Positions 7,829 to 18,596 are shown, numbered from the stretch's first letter. The stretch is 37,893 nt of DNA from Alphaproteobacteria bacterium (GCA_002401965.1 NVUR01000028.1:1-37893); one strand, 5' to 3'. Numbers and translations: made by a program. The notes: generated from the letters alone by a model not told the origin.

Positions 7829-8860
7829 ATGAAATTTTTAGATGAAGCAAAAATCTATTTAGAGAGCGGAAAAGGCGGCCCTGGTTGCGTTGCCTTTCAC
7901 CGTGAGAAAAACATCGCCTTTGGTGGTCCTAGCGGCGGAAACGGTGGTAAAGGTGGCGACATTTATTTTCAAGCCGTTGAAACCCTCAACACGCTTATTG
8001 ATTTCCGCTTTATGCAACATTATCGCGCCACACACGGCAAGCATGGTTCTGGTCGTAACAGAACTGGACCTGGTGGTGATGACTTAGTTATCAGAGTTCC
8101 TGTCGGCACTGAGGTTCTCGATGATGAGAAAGACACTGTTCTTGCGGACCTTAGTGAAGAAGGGCAAATCGTCAAATTTATGAAGGGCGGCGATGGTGGT
8201 TACGGGAATGCACATTATAAAAGCGCAACCAACCAAGCACCACGCAAATTCACACCAGGCTGGCCTTCACAAGAAATGTGCGTATGGTTACGCCTGAAAC
8301 TAATCGCAGATGTTGGTCTTGTTGGATTGCCGAATGCAGGGAAATCAACATTCTTGGCAGCGTGTTCCAATGCCAAGCCTAAAATTGCGAACTATCCTTT
8401 CACAACACTGCACCCTAACTTAGGCGTGGTTAAGGTGGGCGAGAGAGATTTCGTTATTGCCGATATCCCCGGCCTTATCGAAGGCGCGCACGAAGGATTA
8501 GGGCTTGGTGATCGCTTCCTCGGCCATGTGGAACGCACGTCAGTTCTGCTACACATTATTGACTGCACACAGGATGATATTGTCAAAGACTATAAAACCA
8601 TTCGCCATGAGCTTAAAGAATATGGCTGTGACCTTGAGAATAGACTTGAGATCGTTGTGATTAACAAAGCGGATGCTCTGGGCGCGGAATTGGCACAAGA
8701 TCAAGCGCAAATGCTGGAAGATGCCATTGGCAAAAAGGTGAATATCATGTCTGCCGTTTCAGGCGAAAATACAAAGAATATCCTCTATCAACTTGCAGAA
8801 GTTGTTTACCGAGAGAAATATGGAGAAGGCATAGAAGATACAAGTTTTGATCCGACATGA
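7829..8860 (+). CDS. obgE: Obg/CgtA family ribosome-assembly GTPase
   Basis: A 343-residue Obg GTPase acting in late 50S assembly. The Gly-rich Obg fold occupies about 1-157 (GGPSGGNGGKGGDIYF and further GG repeats), followed by the G domain with G1 GLPNAGKST (about 166-174), the switch I Thr in YPFTTLHPNLG, G3 DIPGL, and G4 as NKAD. It lacks a long C-terminal OCT domain, as is common in proteobacterial Obg. Its stop overlaps the proB start (ATGA at 8857-8860), so obgE and proB are translationally coupled. Confidence 0.97.
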   Translation: MKFLDEAKIYLESGKGGPGCVAFHREKNIAFGGPSGGNGGKGGDIYFQAVETLNTLIDFRFMQHYRATHGKHGSGRNRTGPGGDDLVIRVPVGTEVLDDEKDTVLADLSEEGQIVKFMKGGDGGYGNAHYKSATNQAPRKFTPGWPSQEMCVWLRLKLIADVGLVGLPNAGKSTFLAACSNAKPKIANYPFTTLHPNLGVVKVGERDFVIADIPGLIEGAHEGLGLGDRFLGHVERTSVLLHIIDCTQDDIVKDYKTIRHELKEYGCDLENRLEIVVINKADALGAELAQDQAQMLEDAIGKKVNIMSAVSGENTKNILYQLAEVVYREKYGEGIEDTSFDPT

Positions 8861-9993
8861 AATTGATTTTAGAAAACTCTAAACTGATTGTTATAAAGAT
8901 CGGCTCTGTGCTTGTCCGCGGTGATGCATTGGATCAGGCAAACCAACCATGGATGAACGCGCTGGCACAAGATATCCGCACCTTAAGAGATCAGGGTAAA
9001 AAAATTGTCCTCGTATCTTCGGGCGGCGTTGCTTTGGGACGTAAAGCACTGAACATTGCCTCTGATATTTCCCCAAGTTCTATTCCATTGGCCAAGAAAC
9101 AGGCGGCTTCTGCTGTTGGTCAATATCATTTGTTTAACGGGTACTTTAAGGCTTTTGAAAAACAAAGCATCATCGCCGCGCAGGTTCTTTTGACCATAAG
9201 TGAAACAGAGAACCGCCGCATGAACCTGAATGCACGTGAGACGCTCCATACGTTATTGGAGAGTGGTATCGTGCCGATTATCAACGAAAATGATACCGTC
9301 TCAACCGAAGAGATCCGCTTCGGCGATAATGATCGTTTAAGTGTCAGAGTGGCGCAGATGATCCTTGCTGACACTGTTGTGGTCCTGTCGACAACGGATG
9401 GCTTATACACAGATAACCCCGATATTAATCCACAGGCCGAGCATATCCCCTTTATTGATGGCCTCACCGATGAACATACCAAAATGGCGGGCGATGCCAT
9501 CGCAGGCTTAAGCACTGGTGGCATGAAAAGCAAGATAGAAGCCGCCAGTGCAGCAACAAAATCCAGCATAAATCTAATCATCACAGATGGGCAGGATAAT
9601 CACGCCTTGTCTAACCTTTATGATGATCCAGCTAAAAAATCCACATTGTTTGCAGCGCAAAAATGCGATAATAATGCGCGCAAAATATGGCTCGGCGCAC
9701 ACATGAATCCAAAGGGCAGCGTAACCATTGATGATGGCGCACTCTCCGCACTCAACAGCGGCAAGAGCCTCCTCCCCGTTGGCGTTAAAGGCGTTTCTGG
9801 TAATTTTAAGCGCGGTGATGTGATTGAGATTAAAACACTGTCAGGTGATAAAATCGGCATGGGTATCAGCGCCTATAACGCAGATGATGCGCGGCGTATT
9901 ATCGGCATAAACAGTGCTAAAATTCATGAAATATTAGGCTATATCGGACGCACCGAACTTGTCCATCGCAATGATATGGTGTTAGAGACTTGA
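8857..9993 (+). CDS. proB: Glutamate 5-kinase
   Basis: A 378-residue gamma-glutamyl kinase, catalysing the first step of proline synthesis from glutamate. The amino-acid kinase domain spans about 8-245 (VIKIGSVLV, VSSGGVALGRKAL, NENDTVSTEEIRFGDND, LSTTDGLYTDNP, GGMKSKIEAA), and the PUA domain about 280-365 ends in GRTELVHRNDMVLET. Length is normal for the two-domain enzyme. It is coupled to obgE upstream. Its last 30 bases recur at 10476-10505 on the far side of the SUKH gene, which suggests that the 3' end was rebuilt during an insertion. proA is not in the window. Confidence 0.96.
   Translation: MKLILENSKLIVIKIGSVLVRGDALDQANQPWMNALAQDIRTLRDQGKKIVLVSSGGVALGRKALNIASDISPSSIPLAKKQAASAVGQYHLFNGYFKAFEKQSIIAAQVLLTISETENRRMNLNARETLHTLLESGIVPIINENDTVSTEEIRFGDNDRLSVRVAQMILADTVVVLSTTDGLYTDNPDINPQAEHIPFIDGLTDEHTKMAGDAIAGLSTGGMKSKIEAASAATKSSINLIITDGQDNHALSNLYDDPAKKSTLFAAQKCDNNARKIWLGAHMNPKGSVTIDDGALSALNSGKSLLPVGVKGVSGNFKRGDVIEIKTLSGDKIGMGISAYNADDARRIIGINSAKIHEILGYIGRTELVHRNDMVLET
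9955..9984 (+). repeat. Direct repeat copy 1, within proB 3' end
   Basis: Thirty bases coding for ProB residues ELVHRNDMVL. The same sequence recurs at 10476-10505 with 28 of 30 bases identical (differences at A/C and G/C positions). The two copies flank the SUKH gene. Confidence 0.85.
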
Positions 9994-9995
9994 TC

Positions 9996-10457
9996 ATGAA
10001 TATTGACAGTATACAAAAACTGCATTGCATCATACTGCCTGAAAAGTATCTACGCTTTCTATCTGATATCAATAACGGAAATGAATATTACTTTAACGAA
10101 CACGTTGTTGAAGACCCTGATTTTGAAGGGAGGTGTTGGTGGTTTTTTGATGAAGTAGCCCTCTCAAAAGATATTGAGATGTTTCAGGTTGGCCATGCCC
10201 CCACTCATCAACAATTGATCCTTTATCTAAAAATATTTCAAGAATTCAGCAATGACGACTTTGTACATTCCAATGATGGCAAAATTTCTACCAACAGAGT
10301 ATCTAATGGATTTGTAATTGCCGAAGAAAACGGAGACTTACTTTATCTTGACCCTGAAGATAATTGTTCTGTTTGGATATTTTACCATGACGGTAATGAC
10401 GTTATGAAAGTATCGGATTCATTCGAAAAATGGTTATCTAAAGCCACTCTCGCCTAG
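9996..10457 (+). CDS. SMI1/KNR4 (SUKH) domain protein
   Basis: A 153-residue cytosolic protein with the SUKH fold signature. It has an N-terminal leucine/proline segment (LPEKYLRFLSDINNG), then GFVIAEENGDLLYLDPEDN (about 107-125), and a C-terminal aromatic run with SFEKWL. SUKH proteins are commonly immunity proteins against polymorphic or contact-dependent toxins, though some are orphan. No toxin gene lies beside it, so it would be an orphan immunity gene or have another role. ATG 9996 is preferred to TTG 9990. The start is two bases after the proB stop, so it is likely translationally coupled. It is flanked by the duplicated proB 3' end, indicating recent acquisition or rearrangement. Confidence 0.75.
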   Translation: MNIDSIQKLHCIILPEKYLRFLSDINNGNEYYFNEHVVEDPDFEGRCWWFFDEVALSKDIEMFQVGHAPTHQQLILYLKIFQEFSNDDFVHSNDGKISTNRVSNGFVIAEENGDLLYLDPEDNCSVWIFYHDGNDVMKVSDSFEKWLSKATLA

Positions 10458-10475
10458 GGGGTCTGATACCACTCA

Positions 10476-10505
10476 GAACTTGTCCATCGCAATGATCTGG
10501 TCTTA
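10476..10505 (+). repeat. Direct repeat copy 2, orphan proB 3' end
   Basis: In the proB frame this copy reads SELVHRNDLVLSF followed by a stop at about 10518, so it is a detached ProB C-terminus rather than random similarity. ProB proteins commonly end in L-V-L, which this copy resembles at least as well as the current proB end. The stop codon of the convergent GNAT gene lies inside it. Confidence 0.8.
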
Positions 10506-11066
10506 AGTTTTTAGCCGTATATTTGCCGCGGCCCAGCTTTCTTTTGTTACTTTCCAAACTTCTGAAACTGTATCACCACTATTGTGTTCCCCTTTTTCCA
10601 TCCCCACAAAAATAGCGCCCGTTTTTTCTTTTACACGCCGTGACGCTATATTGCTTTTTGCATTTGTTACTGTGAATTTTTTTAACTTAAGCTCATCAAA
10701 TATGAAATCGTTTACCATTGCGACAGCTTCAGTCATAAATCCCTCGCCATGATATTTTGAAACCAGCCAAAACCCTCTGTCCTCTCTGCTTCCGCGTTGA
10801 ATTCCAAAACTAATAGCACCGATAGAGGTATGAGCCTTTTGCTTCAATATAATAGCCCACACATTTTCCTTCCCTGCCTTCACATTTGGCATCACCCTAT
10901 CGCGAAGAAACGTGAACGCACCATCATCTGGATAAGGCCATGGCACTCCAGAATTCATATGTTTAATAATATTCCAATCATTAAAGTGTGTCTGCATATC
11001 GGGCGCATCATCCAAAGAAATGGGGCGCAATATTAAACGCTCTGTTTGCAAGGTTGGTGTTTTCAT
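10503..11066 (-). CDS. GNAT family N-acetyltransferase (RimJ/RimL-like)
   Basis: A 187-residue acetyltransferase of the RimJ/RimL (Acetyltransf_3) type. The opening TERLILRPISLDDAPDM (8-24) is typical, and the acetyl-CoA loop region reads FWLVSKYHGEGFMTEAVAMV (about 103-122), with NAKSNIASRRVKEKTGAI following. The substrate is not predictable: ribosomal protein N-termini, small amines and antibiotics are all known in the family. It is convergent with the SUKH gene and divergent from pepN (38 bases between starts). In several alphaproteobacteria a GNAT gene sits between rpmA and obgE; here that slot is empty and this one lies nearby, which may or may not be related. Confidence 0.85.
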   Translation of the reverse strand: MKTPTLQTERLILRPISLDDAPDMQTHFNDWNIIKHMNSGVPWPYPDDGAFTFLRDRVMPNVKAGKENVWAIILKQKAHTSIGAISFGIQRGSREDRGFWLVSKYHGEGFMTEAVAMVNDFIFDELKLKKFTVTNAKSNIASRRVKEKTGAIFVGMEKGEHNSGDTVSEVWKVTKESWAAANIRLKT

Positions 11067-11104
11067 TCATTATAAATACCTAACCGAATCAAAAAGGGCA
11101 AGAG

Positions 11105-13702
11105 ATGCGAACAGATACACCCCAAACTATTTATCTAAAAGATTACACACCCTTCCCTTTCGAGATTGAAAATCTGCATCTTAGTTTTGATATCCGTGAT
11201 GGGCATACCATCGTTACCGCAACCACAGCATATAAACGAAAAGACGCGGCAACAACCTCGCTTTACCTTCATGGTGAAGAGCTAGATATCATCGATATAT
11301 CAATTGATGATCAGAGCGTTGATGTATACGAAAAAACAGATGATGGCCTAACATTAAATGTGCCTGACAAAGATACATTCACATTAAGAATCCAGAATAA
11401 AATATATCCTGAGCAAAACACACGCCTTGAAGGGCTATATAATTCAGGCGGTACATATTGTACACAATGTGAAGCCGAAGGGTTCCGTCGCATCACCTAT
11501 TACCCTGACCGCCCCGACGTGATGACCATCTTCACCGTTCGAGTAGAAGCCGATAAGAAATACCCTGTTTTGCTTTCAAACGGTAACCGCACTGATGGCG
11601 GCGAGGTTGGGGAAGATCGTCACTTCACAATATGGGAAGACCCGCACCTGAAGCCTTGTTACCTATTCGCGCTTGTCGTTGGCGATCTGACACACATACA
11701 TGACACCTTCACCACAGCCTCCGACAGAGAAGTGGATTTATACATTTATGTGCGCCACGGTGATGAAAGTCAATGCGATCATGCTATGGCCAGCCTTAAG
11801 CGCTCCATGACATGGGATGAAGAAGTATATGGCTTGGAATACGATCTCGACATCTTTAATATCGTTGCGGTCAGTGACTTTAATATGGGCGCGATGGAGA
11901 ACAAATCTCTCAATATTTTCAATACTGCGCTTGTTCTGGCGCAACAAGAAACCGCGACAGATCAAGATTTTATGCGTGTGGAAGGCGTGATTGCCCATGA
12001 ATACTTCCACAATTGGAGCGGTAATCGCGTCACCTGCCGTGATTGGTTTCAGCTATCCCTGAAAGAAGGACTAACGGTTTTCCGCGATCAGGAATTCTCC
12101 AGTGATATGCACTCGCGTGACGTTCAGCGCATTGATGATGTGACTCATCTGCGCCGCTTCCAATTTAGTGAAGATGCATCCCCCCTCGCGCACCCGATCC
12201 GCCCTGATAATTATATAGAAATCAACAACTTCTATACCATGACGGTCTATGAAAAAGGCGCAGAAATCATCCGCATGATGCGCACTATTCTAGGCACAGA
12301 AAAATACCGCAAAGGCACAGATTTATACTTTGAGCGCCATGACGGACAAGCCGTTACCTGTGATGATTTTGTTAAAGCAATGGAGGATTCCAACGACGCA
12401 GGTTTATCACAATTCAAATTATGGTACTCACAAGCAGGTACGCCAGAGCTTAGCTTTACTGGAACCTATGATGAAAAGAACCAATGCTATGACGTAACGT
12501 TAAAGCAGAATATTCCCGACACCGTTGGGCAAAGCAATAAAAAGTCAATGACGATCCCCTGCTCGCTTGGCTTGATTGGCGCGGATGGTAAGGATTTGAT
12601 TGAAACGCAAACATTGATTCTAAGCGATGCAGAGCAGAGCTTCAAAATAGAGAACATCACCGAAAAACCTACCCCGTCCATTTTACGAAATTTCTCTGCG
12701 CCCGTAAAATTAACAACCGATTTGACCGATGATGATCTTGCCTTCTTGATGATTAATGACAGTGATGGCTTTAATCGGTGGGAAGCAGGCCAAACCTATT
12801 ACCTGCGCACAATCAATCAGATCATGGAAACAGGTGACGCGCCGAGCCAAGCATTCTTGGATATATACGGGAATTCACTAGAGCGTGCCACGCACCCCGA
12901 TGCTGATAAAGCATTAATGGCGCGTGCAATCAGCATTCCAGATATCTCCAGCATCAGCCAAAATCAGAATATCATTGATCCGCAAGCCATCCATGAAACG
13001 CGGGAAAGCATAATCAACGCTGTTGCTGATAACTTCGCGGATTTATTGCAAAAAATATATACCGACAACCGTACCAGCAATGATTTTTCCATTACTGCCG
13101 AGGCCATGGGGCAACGCACATTGCAAAACACCGCACTAATGATCTTGTCTAATAAATTAACAAATGACGATGCAACGCGATGTAAAGCCCATTATGACAC
13201 AGCGAATAATATGACAGATCGCATGGCTGGATTATATCTGGCATGCGCCCTTGATGGTGCAGTACATGATGAAATCGTGAATGATTTCTACACCCGCTAC
13301 AAAGATTACCCACTGGTGATCGATAAATGGTTCGGCGCGCAGGCACAAATTCACCTGCCCAAAACCATAGATGTGGTTAAGCAACTTCGCCAACACGCAG
13401 ATTTCAATATCAAGAACCCTAACCGCGTGCGCTCCCTATTCTCGGCCTTTGCTATGAGCAACCCTGTGCGCTTTCATGCAACAGATGGCTCCGGCTATGC
13501 GTTCCTACGGGATGCAATTATTGAGCTGAACAAGATCAACCCGCAAATTGCTGCACGCCTGCTAACACCTATGCGAGCGTGGAAATCTTACACACCTGAC
13601 CGTCAAATTATGATGAAAGATGCGCTGACGGAGATATTGAAAATCGAAGATATCGCCCCTGACATTTTTGAAATTGCCAGTAAAAGCCTGAATGACGCAT
13701 GA
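11105..13702 (+). CDS. pepN: Aminopeptidase N (M1 family)
   Basis: An 865-residue zinc metallo-aminopeptidase of the bacterial PepN type, cytosolic (no signal peptide), removing N-terminal residues from peptides. The exopeptidase motif is GAMENKSLNIFN (about 262-273). The zinc site is HEYFH with H298, E299 and H302 plus E321 in KEGLTVFRD. The C-terminal half carries the alpha-helical PepN domain ending in TPDRQIMMKDALTEIL. Length agrees with E. coli PepN (870). Its stop overlaps rnhB by ATGA, so the two are co-translated. Confidence 0.96.
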   Translation: MRTDTPQTIYLKDYTPFPFEIENLHLSFDIRDGHTIVTATTAYKRKDAATTSLYLHGEELDIIDISIDDQSVDVYEKTDDGLTLNVPDKDTFTLRIQNKIYPEQNTRLEGLYNSGGTYCTQCEAEGFRRITYYPDRPDVMTIFTVRVEADKKYPVLLSNGNRTDGGEVGEDRHFTIWEDPHLKPCYLFALVVGDLTHIHDTFTTASDREVDLYIYVRHGDESQCDHAMASLKRSMTWDEEVYGLEYDLDIFNIVAVSDFNMGAMENKSLNIFNTALVLAQQETATDQDFMRVEGVIAHEYFHNWSGNRVTCRDWFQLSLKEGLTVFRDQEFSSDMHSRDVQRIDDVTHLRRFQFSEDASPLAHPIRPDNYIEINNFYTMTVYEKGAEIIRMMRTILGTEKYRKGTDLYFERHDGQAVTCDDFVKAMEDSNDAGLSQFKLWYSQAGTPELSFTGTYDEKNQCYDVTLKQNIPDTVGQSNKKSMTIPCSLGLIGADGKDLIETQTLILSDAEQSFKIENITEKPTPSILRNFSAPVKLTTDLTDDDLAFLMINDSDGFNRWEAGQTYYLRTINQIMETGDAPSQAFLDIYGNSLERATHPDADKALMARAISIPDISSISQNQNIIDPQAIHETRESIINAVADNFADLLQKIYTDNRTSNDFSITAEAMGQRTLQNTALMILSNKLTNDDATRCKAHYDTANNMTDRMAGLYLACALDGAVHDEIVNDFYTRYKDYPLVIDKWFGAQAQIHLPKTIDVVKQLRQHADFNIKNPNRVRSLFSAFAMSNPVRFHATDGSGYAFLRDAIIELNKINPQIAARLLTPMRAWKSYTPDRQIMMKDALTEILKIEDIAPDIFEIASKSLNDA

Positions 13703-14292
13703 CAGATTTCTCATTAGAAGATCAATGCGACGGTATAGTCTGCGGATTGGATGAAGTTGGGCGCGGCCCTTTGGCTGGCCCCGTCGTGGCGGCATGCGTG
13801 GTTATTCCCAAAGACAAAAGGATGCTCGACTTTATTTCAGAAATCCAAGACAGCAAAAAACTATCTGCCAAGAAACGCGAAGAGCTTTACGATAAAATAA
13901 CGACGCACTTCCCTTACGCTATATCCGAAATCACACCCGAAGAAATTGACGATATCAATATCCTGCAAGCCTCTCTCAAGGCGATGAAGACGGCGCATGA
14001 TACATTGGATAATATTGAATATGCACTGGTTGACGGGAATAAAGCGCCGCAGCTTAGCTCCCAAACCATGACGGTTGTGAAAGGCGATTCTAAATCAAAG
14101 ACAATTGCCGCCGCCTCCATCATTGCAAAGGTTCACAGAGACCGCATCATGCTGGCTCTATCAAAGCAATATCCACATTATGGTTGGAGCAATAATTCAG
14201 GCTACCCCACCAAACAACATCGCGCAGCCATCCAAGAACACGGCATCACACCACATCATCGCAAGAGCTTTGCCCCTGTTCGAAATTTTATT

Positions 14293-14307
<15 letters not shown>
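13699..14307 (+). CDS. rnhB: Ribonuclease HII
   Basis: A 202-residue RNase HII that cuts RNA-DNA hybrids and removes single ribonucleotides from DNA. The catalytic residues are D18 and E19 (GLDEVGRGPLAGPVV), D112 (YALVDGNKAP) and D148 (AASIIAKVHRDR). It is coupled to pepN by a four-base overlap. In Caulobacter-like genomes rnhB neighbours ccrM, as here. A GANTC site lies in its last codons (14293-14297) and belongs to a cluster extending into ccrM. Confidence 0.96.
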
Positions 14308-15886
<1,579 letters not shown>

Positions 15887-15941
15887 TGTGCAATCTATTC
15901 TTGCTGTACCTATAATAATAGACATGCCAGGAGCATAAGTT

Positions 15942-16979
15942 ATGAAAAAAAGAGCATTAATTGTTGCACCCGGCAGAGGGACATACAACAAGGCGGATCT
16001 TGGATATTTACAAAAATATCACGCGGATAAAGCAGGTTTCATTACCATGATTGATAATTATAGAACGTCTCAAGATCAAACCACAATCTCTGACCTTGAT
16101 GGCAAACCGAACTACAGCTTAAAAGAACATACGCGCGGCGACAATGCTTCCCCCCTTATTTATGCTTGCGCTTATGGAGATTATCTTTCTATCGACAAGA
16201 ATAAATTCGATACTGTCGCCATTACAGGCAATTCTATGGGCTGGTATATCGCTCTTGGCTGCGGTAAAGCCCTGTCAGAGGTCAGCACAATCGACGTTAT
16301 TAATACAATGGGCACAATGATGCAGGACTCCCTTATCGGCGGGCAGCTGATCTATCCGATTATTGATGATAATTGGAATATTATTAAGGGCAAAGAAGCA
16401 GAACTGGCACATATTGTTAATGATATTAATGCAATGAAGGGGTGTGCGCTTTACACCTCTATCATGCTGGGTGGCTTTATTGTTTATGGCGGCAATGATG
16501 CCGCGATTAAGGAACTGCACAAACGTTTACCCACAGTGCAAGATCGCTTCCCGCTTATATTGCCTAATCACGCAGCGTTTCATACATCCTTACAAAAACC
16601 AATATCGGATAAGGCTTTGGATATTTTTTACGCCGATATTTTTTCTGCACCGTCCATCCCCCTGATTGACGGACGCGGGCATATCTGGCGTCCCTTTGCC
16701 ACGAATCAGGATGATATACAGAGCTACACCTTTAATTATCAGGTTCGCCAATATTATGATTTCACACGCGCTATTCAGGTTGGTATGAAAGAATTTGCCC
16801 CTGATTGCATTATAGTTCTTGGCCCTGGCACGACGCTAGGTGGGGCAATCGCGCAGAGCCTTATCCAAATCGGGTGGGATGACCTACATTGCAAAGCCGA
16901 CTTTATTGAAAGACAAAAAGGAGACAACCCGATCCTCTACGCCATGGGCATGGATGAACAACGCATCCACGTTGTTTGA
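15942..16979 (+). CDS. Divergent FabD-like acyltransferase
   Basis: A 345-residue protein with the FabD/acyltransferase fold. The nucleophile elbow is TGNSMGWYIAL (S98; GHSLG in typical FabD), the catalytic His is probably H214 in AFHTSL, and GPGTTLGGAIAQ near the C-terminus matches the FabD GPGKVL segment. Two conserved FabD features differ: the N-terminal GQGSQ is GRGTY (11-15), and the Arg that binds the malonyl carboxylate in the RGxxMQ segment appears replaced by Met (M123 in TMGTMMQ). This suggests it transfers an acyl group other than malonyl, or is not a standard acyltransferase. AGGAG precedes the ATG by eight bases and TATAAT lies at 15911-15916, so it may have its own promoter. No ketosynthase or acyl carrier protein gene is adjacent. 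Confidence 0.65.
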   Translation: MKKRALIVAPGRGTYNKADLGYLQKYHADKAGFITMIDNYRTSQDQTTISDLDGKPNYSLKEHTRGDNASPLIYACAYGDYLSIDKNKFDTVAITGNSMGWYIALGCGKALSEVSTIDVINTMGTMMQDSLIGGQLIYPIIDDNWNIIKGKEAELAHIVNDINAMKGCALYTSIMLGGFIVYGGNDAAIKELHKRLPTVQDRFPLILPNHAAFHTSLQKPISDKALDIFYADIFSAPSIPLIDGRGHIWRPFATNQDDIQSYTFNYQVRQYYDFTRAIQVGMKEFAPDCIIVLGPGTTLGGAIAQSLIQIGWDDLHCKADFIERQKGDNPILYAMGMDEQRIHVV

Positions 16980-17015
16980 GTAGGATCATTAGCGCAGATA
17001 TGCTATGTCTTTTTC

Positions 17016-17816
17016 ATGAGCATTAAAAAGACACATGATATTCACGACCTTATTAAGGTTATGGAAGACCTGAGAACGCCCGAGAGTGGCTGCCCTTGGG
17101 ATATAGAGCAAGATTTTAAAACCATTATCCCCTACACGCTGGAAGAGGCGTATGAAGTTGCAGATGCGGTAGATCGTGGCTCTATGCCTGACCTGCGGGA
17201 GGAGCTGGGCGATTTACTGTTCCAATCCATCTATCACGCGCAAATGGCGTCAGAAGCTGGGCATTTCGATATTTACGATGTGATCCATGATGTAACAGCA
17301 AAGATGATATCGCGCCACCCACATGTTTTCGGCGATCTCAAAGCAAGCTCTGCCGCAGATGTTGATAAAATCTGGGAGGCACAAAAGCAAGCTGAAAAAA
17401 CGCAAGGTAATGGTAATCCCAAAAGTGCTTTAGACGGCGTAACGACGGCACTACCTTCCCTCTTAAAGGCGCAAAAGCTACAGAAAAAAGCCGCTAAAGT
17501 TGGATTTGAATGGCCGGATGTATCGCATGTTCTGGATAAGCTGGAAGAAGAAATACAGGAAATGCGCGACGCTATTGAAAATAAAGACGCCGAAAATCAA
17601 CAGGAAGAGCTGGGAGATTTATTATTCTTGCTTGCCAATTACGGACGAATGCTTGGCATCAATAGTGAAGAAGCATTACGACAATGTAATAATAAATTCG
17701 AAAGTCGCTTTAGAGGGCTTGAACAAGATATAAAGGATAATGGCTCTTGCGTTACCGATGCATCTTTGCAAGAAATGGAAGAGGCATGGAACAGGCAGAA
17801 AAAACTGGAAAAATAA
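17016..17816 (+). CDS. mazG: Nucleoside triphosphate pyrophosphohydrolase MazG
   Basis: A 266-residue two-domain MazG that hydrolyses NTPs and dNTPs to monophosphates and pyrophosphate, a house-cleaning activity. The first MazG domain (about 28-105) has CPWDIEQDF, EEAYEVADAV and REELGDLLFQ. The second (about 165-240) has EEEIQEMRDAI and QEELGDLLFLLANYGR, giving the Mg2+-binding ExxE-x-ExxD pattern in both. Length matches E. coli MazG (263). No ribosome site is obvious before ATG 17016, which lies 36 bases after the acyltransferase gene. It is convergent with the next gene. Confidence 0.93.
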   Translation: MSIKKTHDIHDLIKVMEDLRTPESGCPWDIEQDFKTIIPYTLEEAYEVADAVDRGSMPDLREELGDLLFQSIYHAQMASEAGHFDIYDVIHDVTAKMISRHPHVFGDLKASSAADVDKIWEAQKQAEKTQGNGNPKSALDGVTTALPSLLKAQKLQKKAAKVGFEWPDVSHVLDKLEEEIQEMRDAIENKDAENQQEELGDLLFLLANYGRMLGINSEEALRQCNNKFESRFRGLEQDIKDNGSCVTDASLQEMEEAWNRQKKLEK

Positions 17817-17855
17817 CAAAGTATGAAATGGTGCAGCAGCTAGAGTGTTGCCAAA

Positions 17856-18578
17856 TCAGGGATAATCACAATAATCAAATGTGACCTTTGCAAAAGATTT
17901 TTCCCCCGATATGATCGTAAAGCGATATTCCTTATCTTTGACAATCATTGAATAGCGCATAGGAAGCAATCCTTTTTTCGTCGTTGGCTTGCCGCCTTTA
18001 GACTGAAAGGTAATATCAACTGATTGACCAGGGTCAAACCATGCCTCTTTATTCCCTTTACTGTTTTTAGAAGCCATCCCTTTACCAAAAACAGAGATTC
18101 CACCACGAATAGAGGCCTTACTATTTGCCCCCTTATAAACCGGAGTCGTAACCACAAAACGCTTGCTCTGCGGGTCGCTACAGTTTTGTGGTGGGCGAGC
18201 AGACAAAATCACAGATTCCAAACGCTTTACATCCACACCCTGATCTATCTGTTTTCGCACCAATGTCACTAAATCCCGCATTGCTCCATCTGAAAGCAAT
18301 TCATCATAACTTGCGCGAAGCTGTTCCAAGCGGACATTTGCCGTCTGCGCCTCCGCACGAAGCTCTATCATAGAATCTTGAGCATCAGTATTTTCTTCAT
18401 TCAAAATACGCTTTTCCTCTTGCAAAATATACATATTTTGCTGTGAACGCATGCCGCCCACCCAATATCCTGCACCGAAAATGCCACCAAAAATAAAAAT
18501 AAATGTTAAAATACTGCCTGTACGGCGCGCACTACGCTGACGATAACGATCATTAGGGTTGTAACTGGAAAAACTCAT
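17856..18578 (-). CDS. Single-pass inner-membrane coiled-coil protein, unknown function
   Basis: I do not recognise this 240-residue protein by name. A basic N-terminus (1-20) is followed by one membrane segment (SILTFIFIFGGIFGAGYWVG, about 22-41). A predicted coiled coil follows (about 45-95, rich in E, Q, L), then a periplasmic-side beta-rich domain (about 130-240) with two Cys (PPQNCSD and FDYCDYP) that could form a disulfide. The overall plan resembles uncharacterised TM-plus-coiled-coil proteins of proteobacteria (DUF6776-like), but I cannot confirm that. It is 18 bases downstream of the SLC13 permease on the same strand, so the two are probably co-transcribed. Confidence 0.7.
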   Translation of the reverse strand: MSFSSYNPNDRYRQRSARRTGSILTFIFIFGGIFGAGYWVGGMRSQQNMYILQEEKRILNEENTDAQDSMIELRAEAQTANVRLEQLRASYDELLSDGAMRDLVTLVRKQIDQGVDVKRLESVILSARPPQNCSDPQSKRFVVTTPVYKGANSKASIRGGISVFGKGMASKNSKGNKEAWFDPGQSVDITFQSKGGKPTTKKGLLPMRYSMIVKDKEYRFTIISGEKSFAKVTFDYCDYP

Positions 18579-18596
18579 GAATTTCTGTTTTACCTC

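Noticed and set aside
9996-10457. SUKH gene as half of a toxin-immunity pair
   Set aside because: No toxin, secretion or Rhs-type gene is adjacent; the neighbours are proB and a GNAT enzyme. I report it only as an orphan immunity-like gene.
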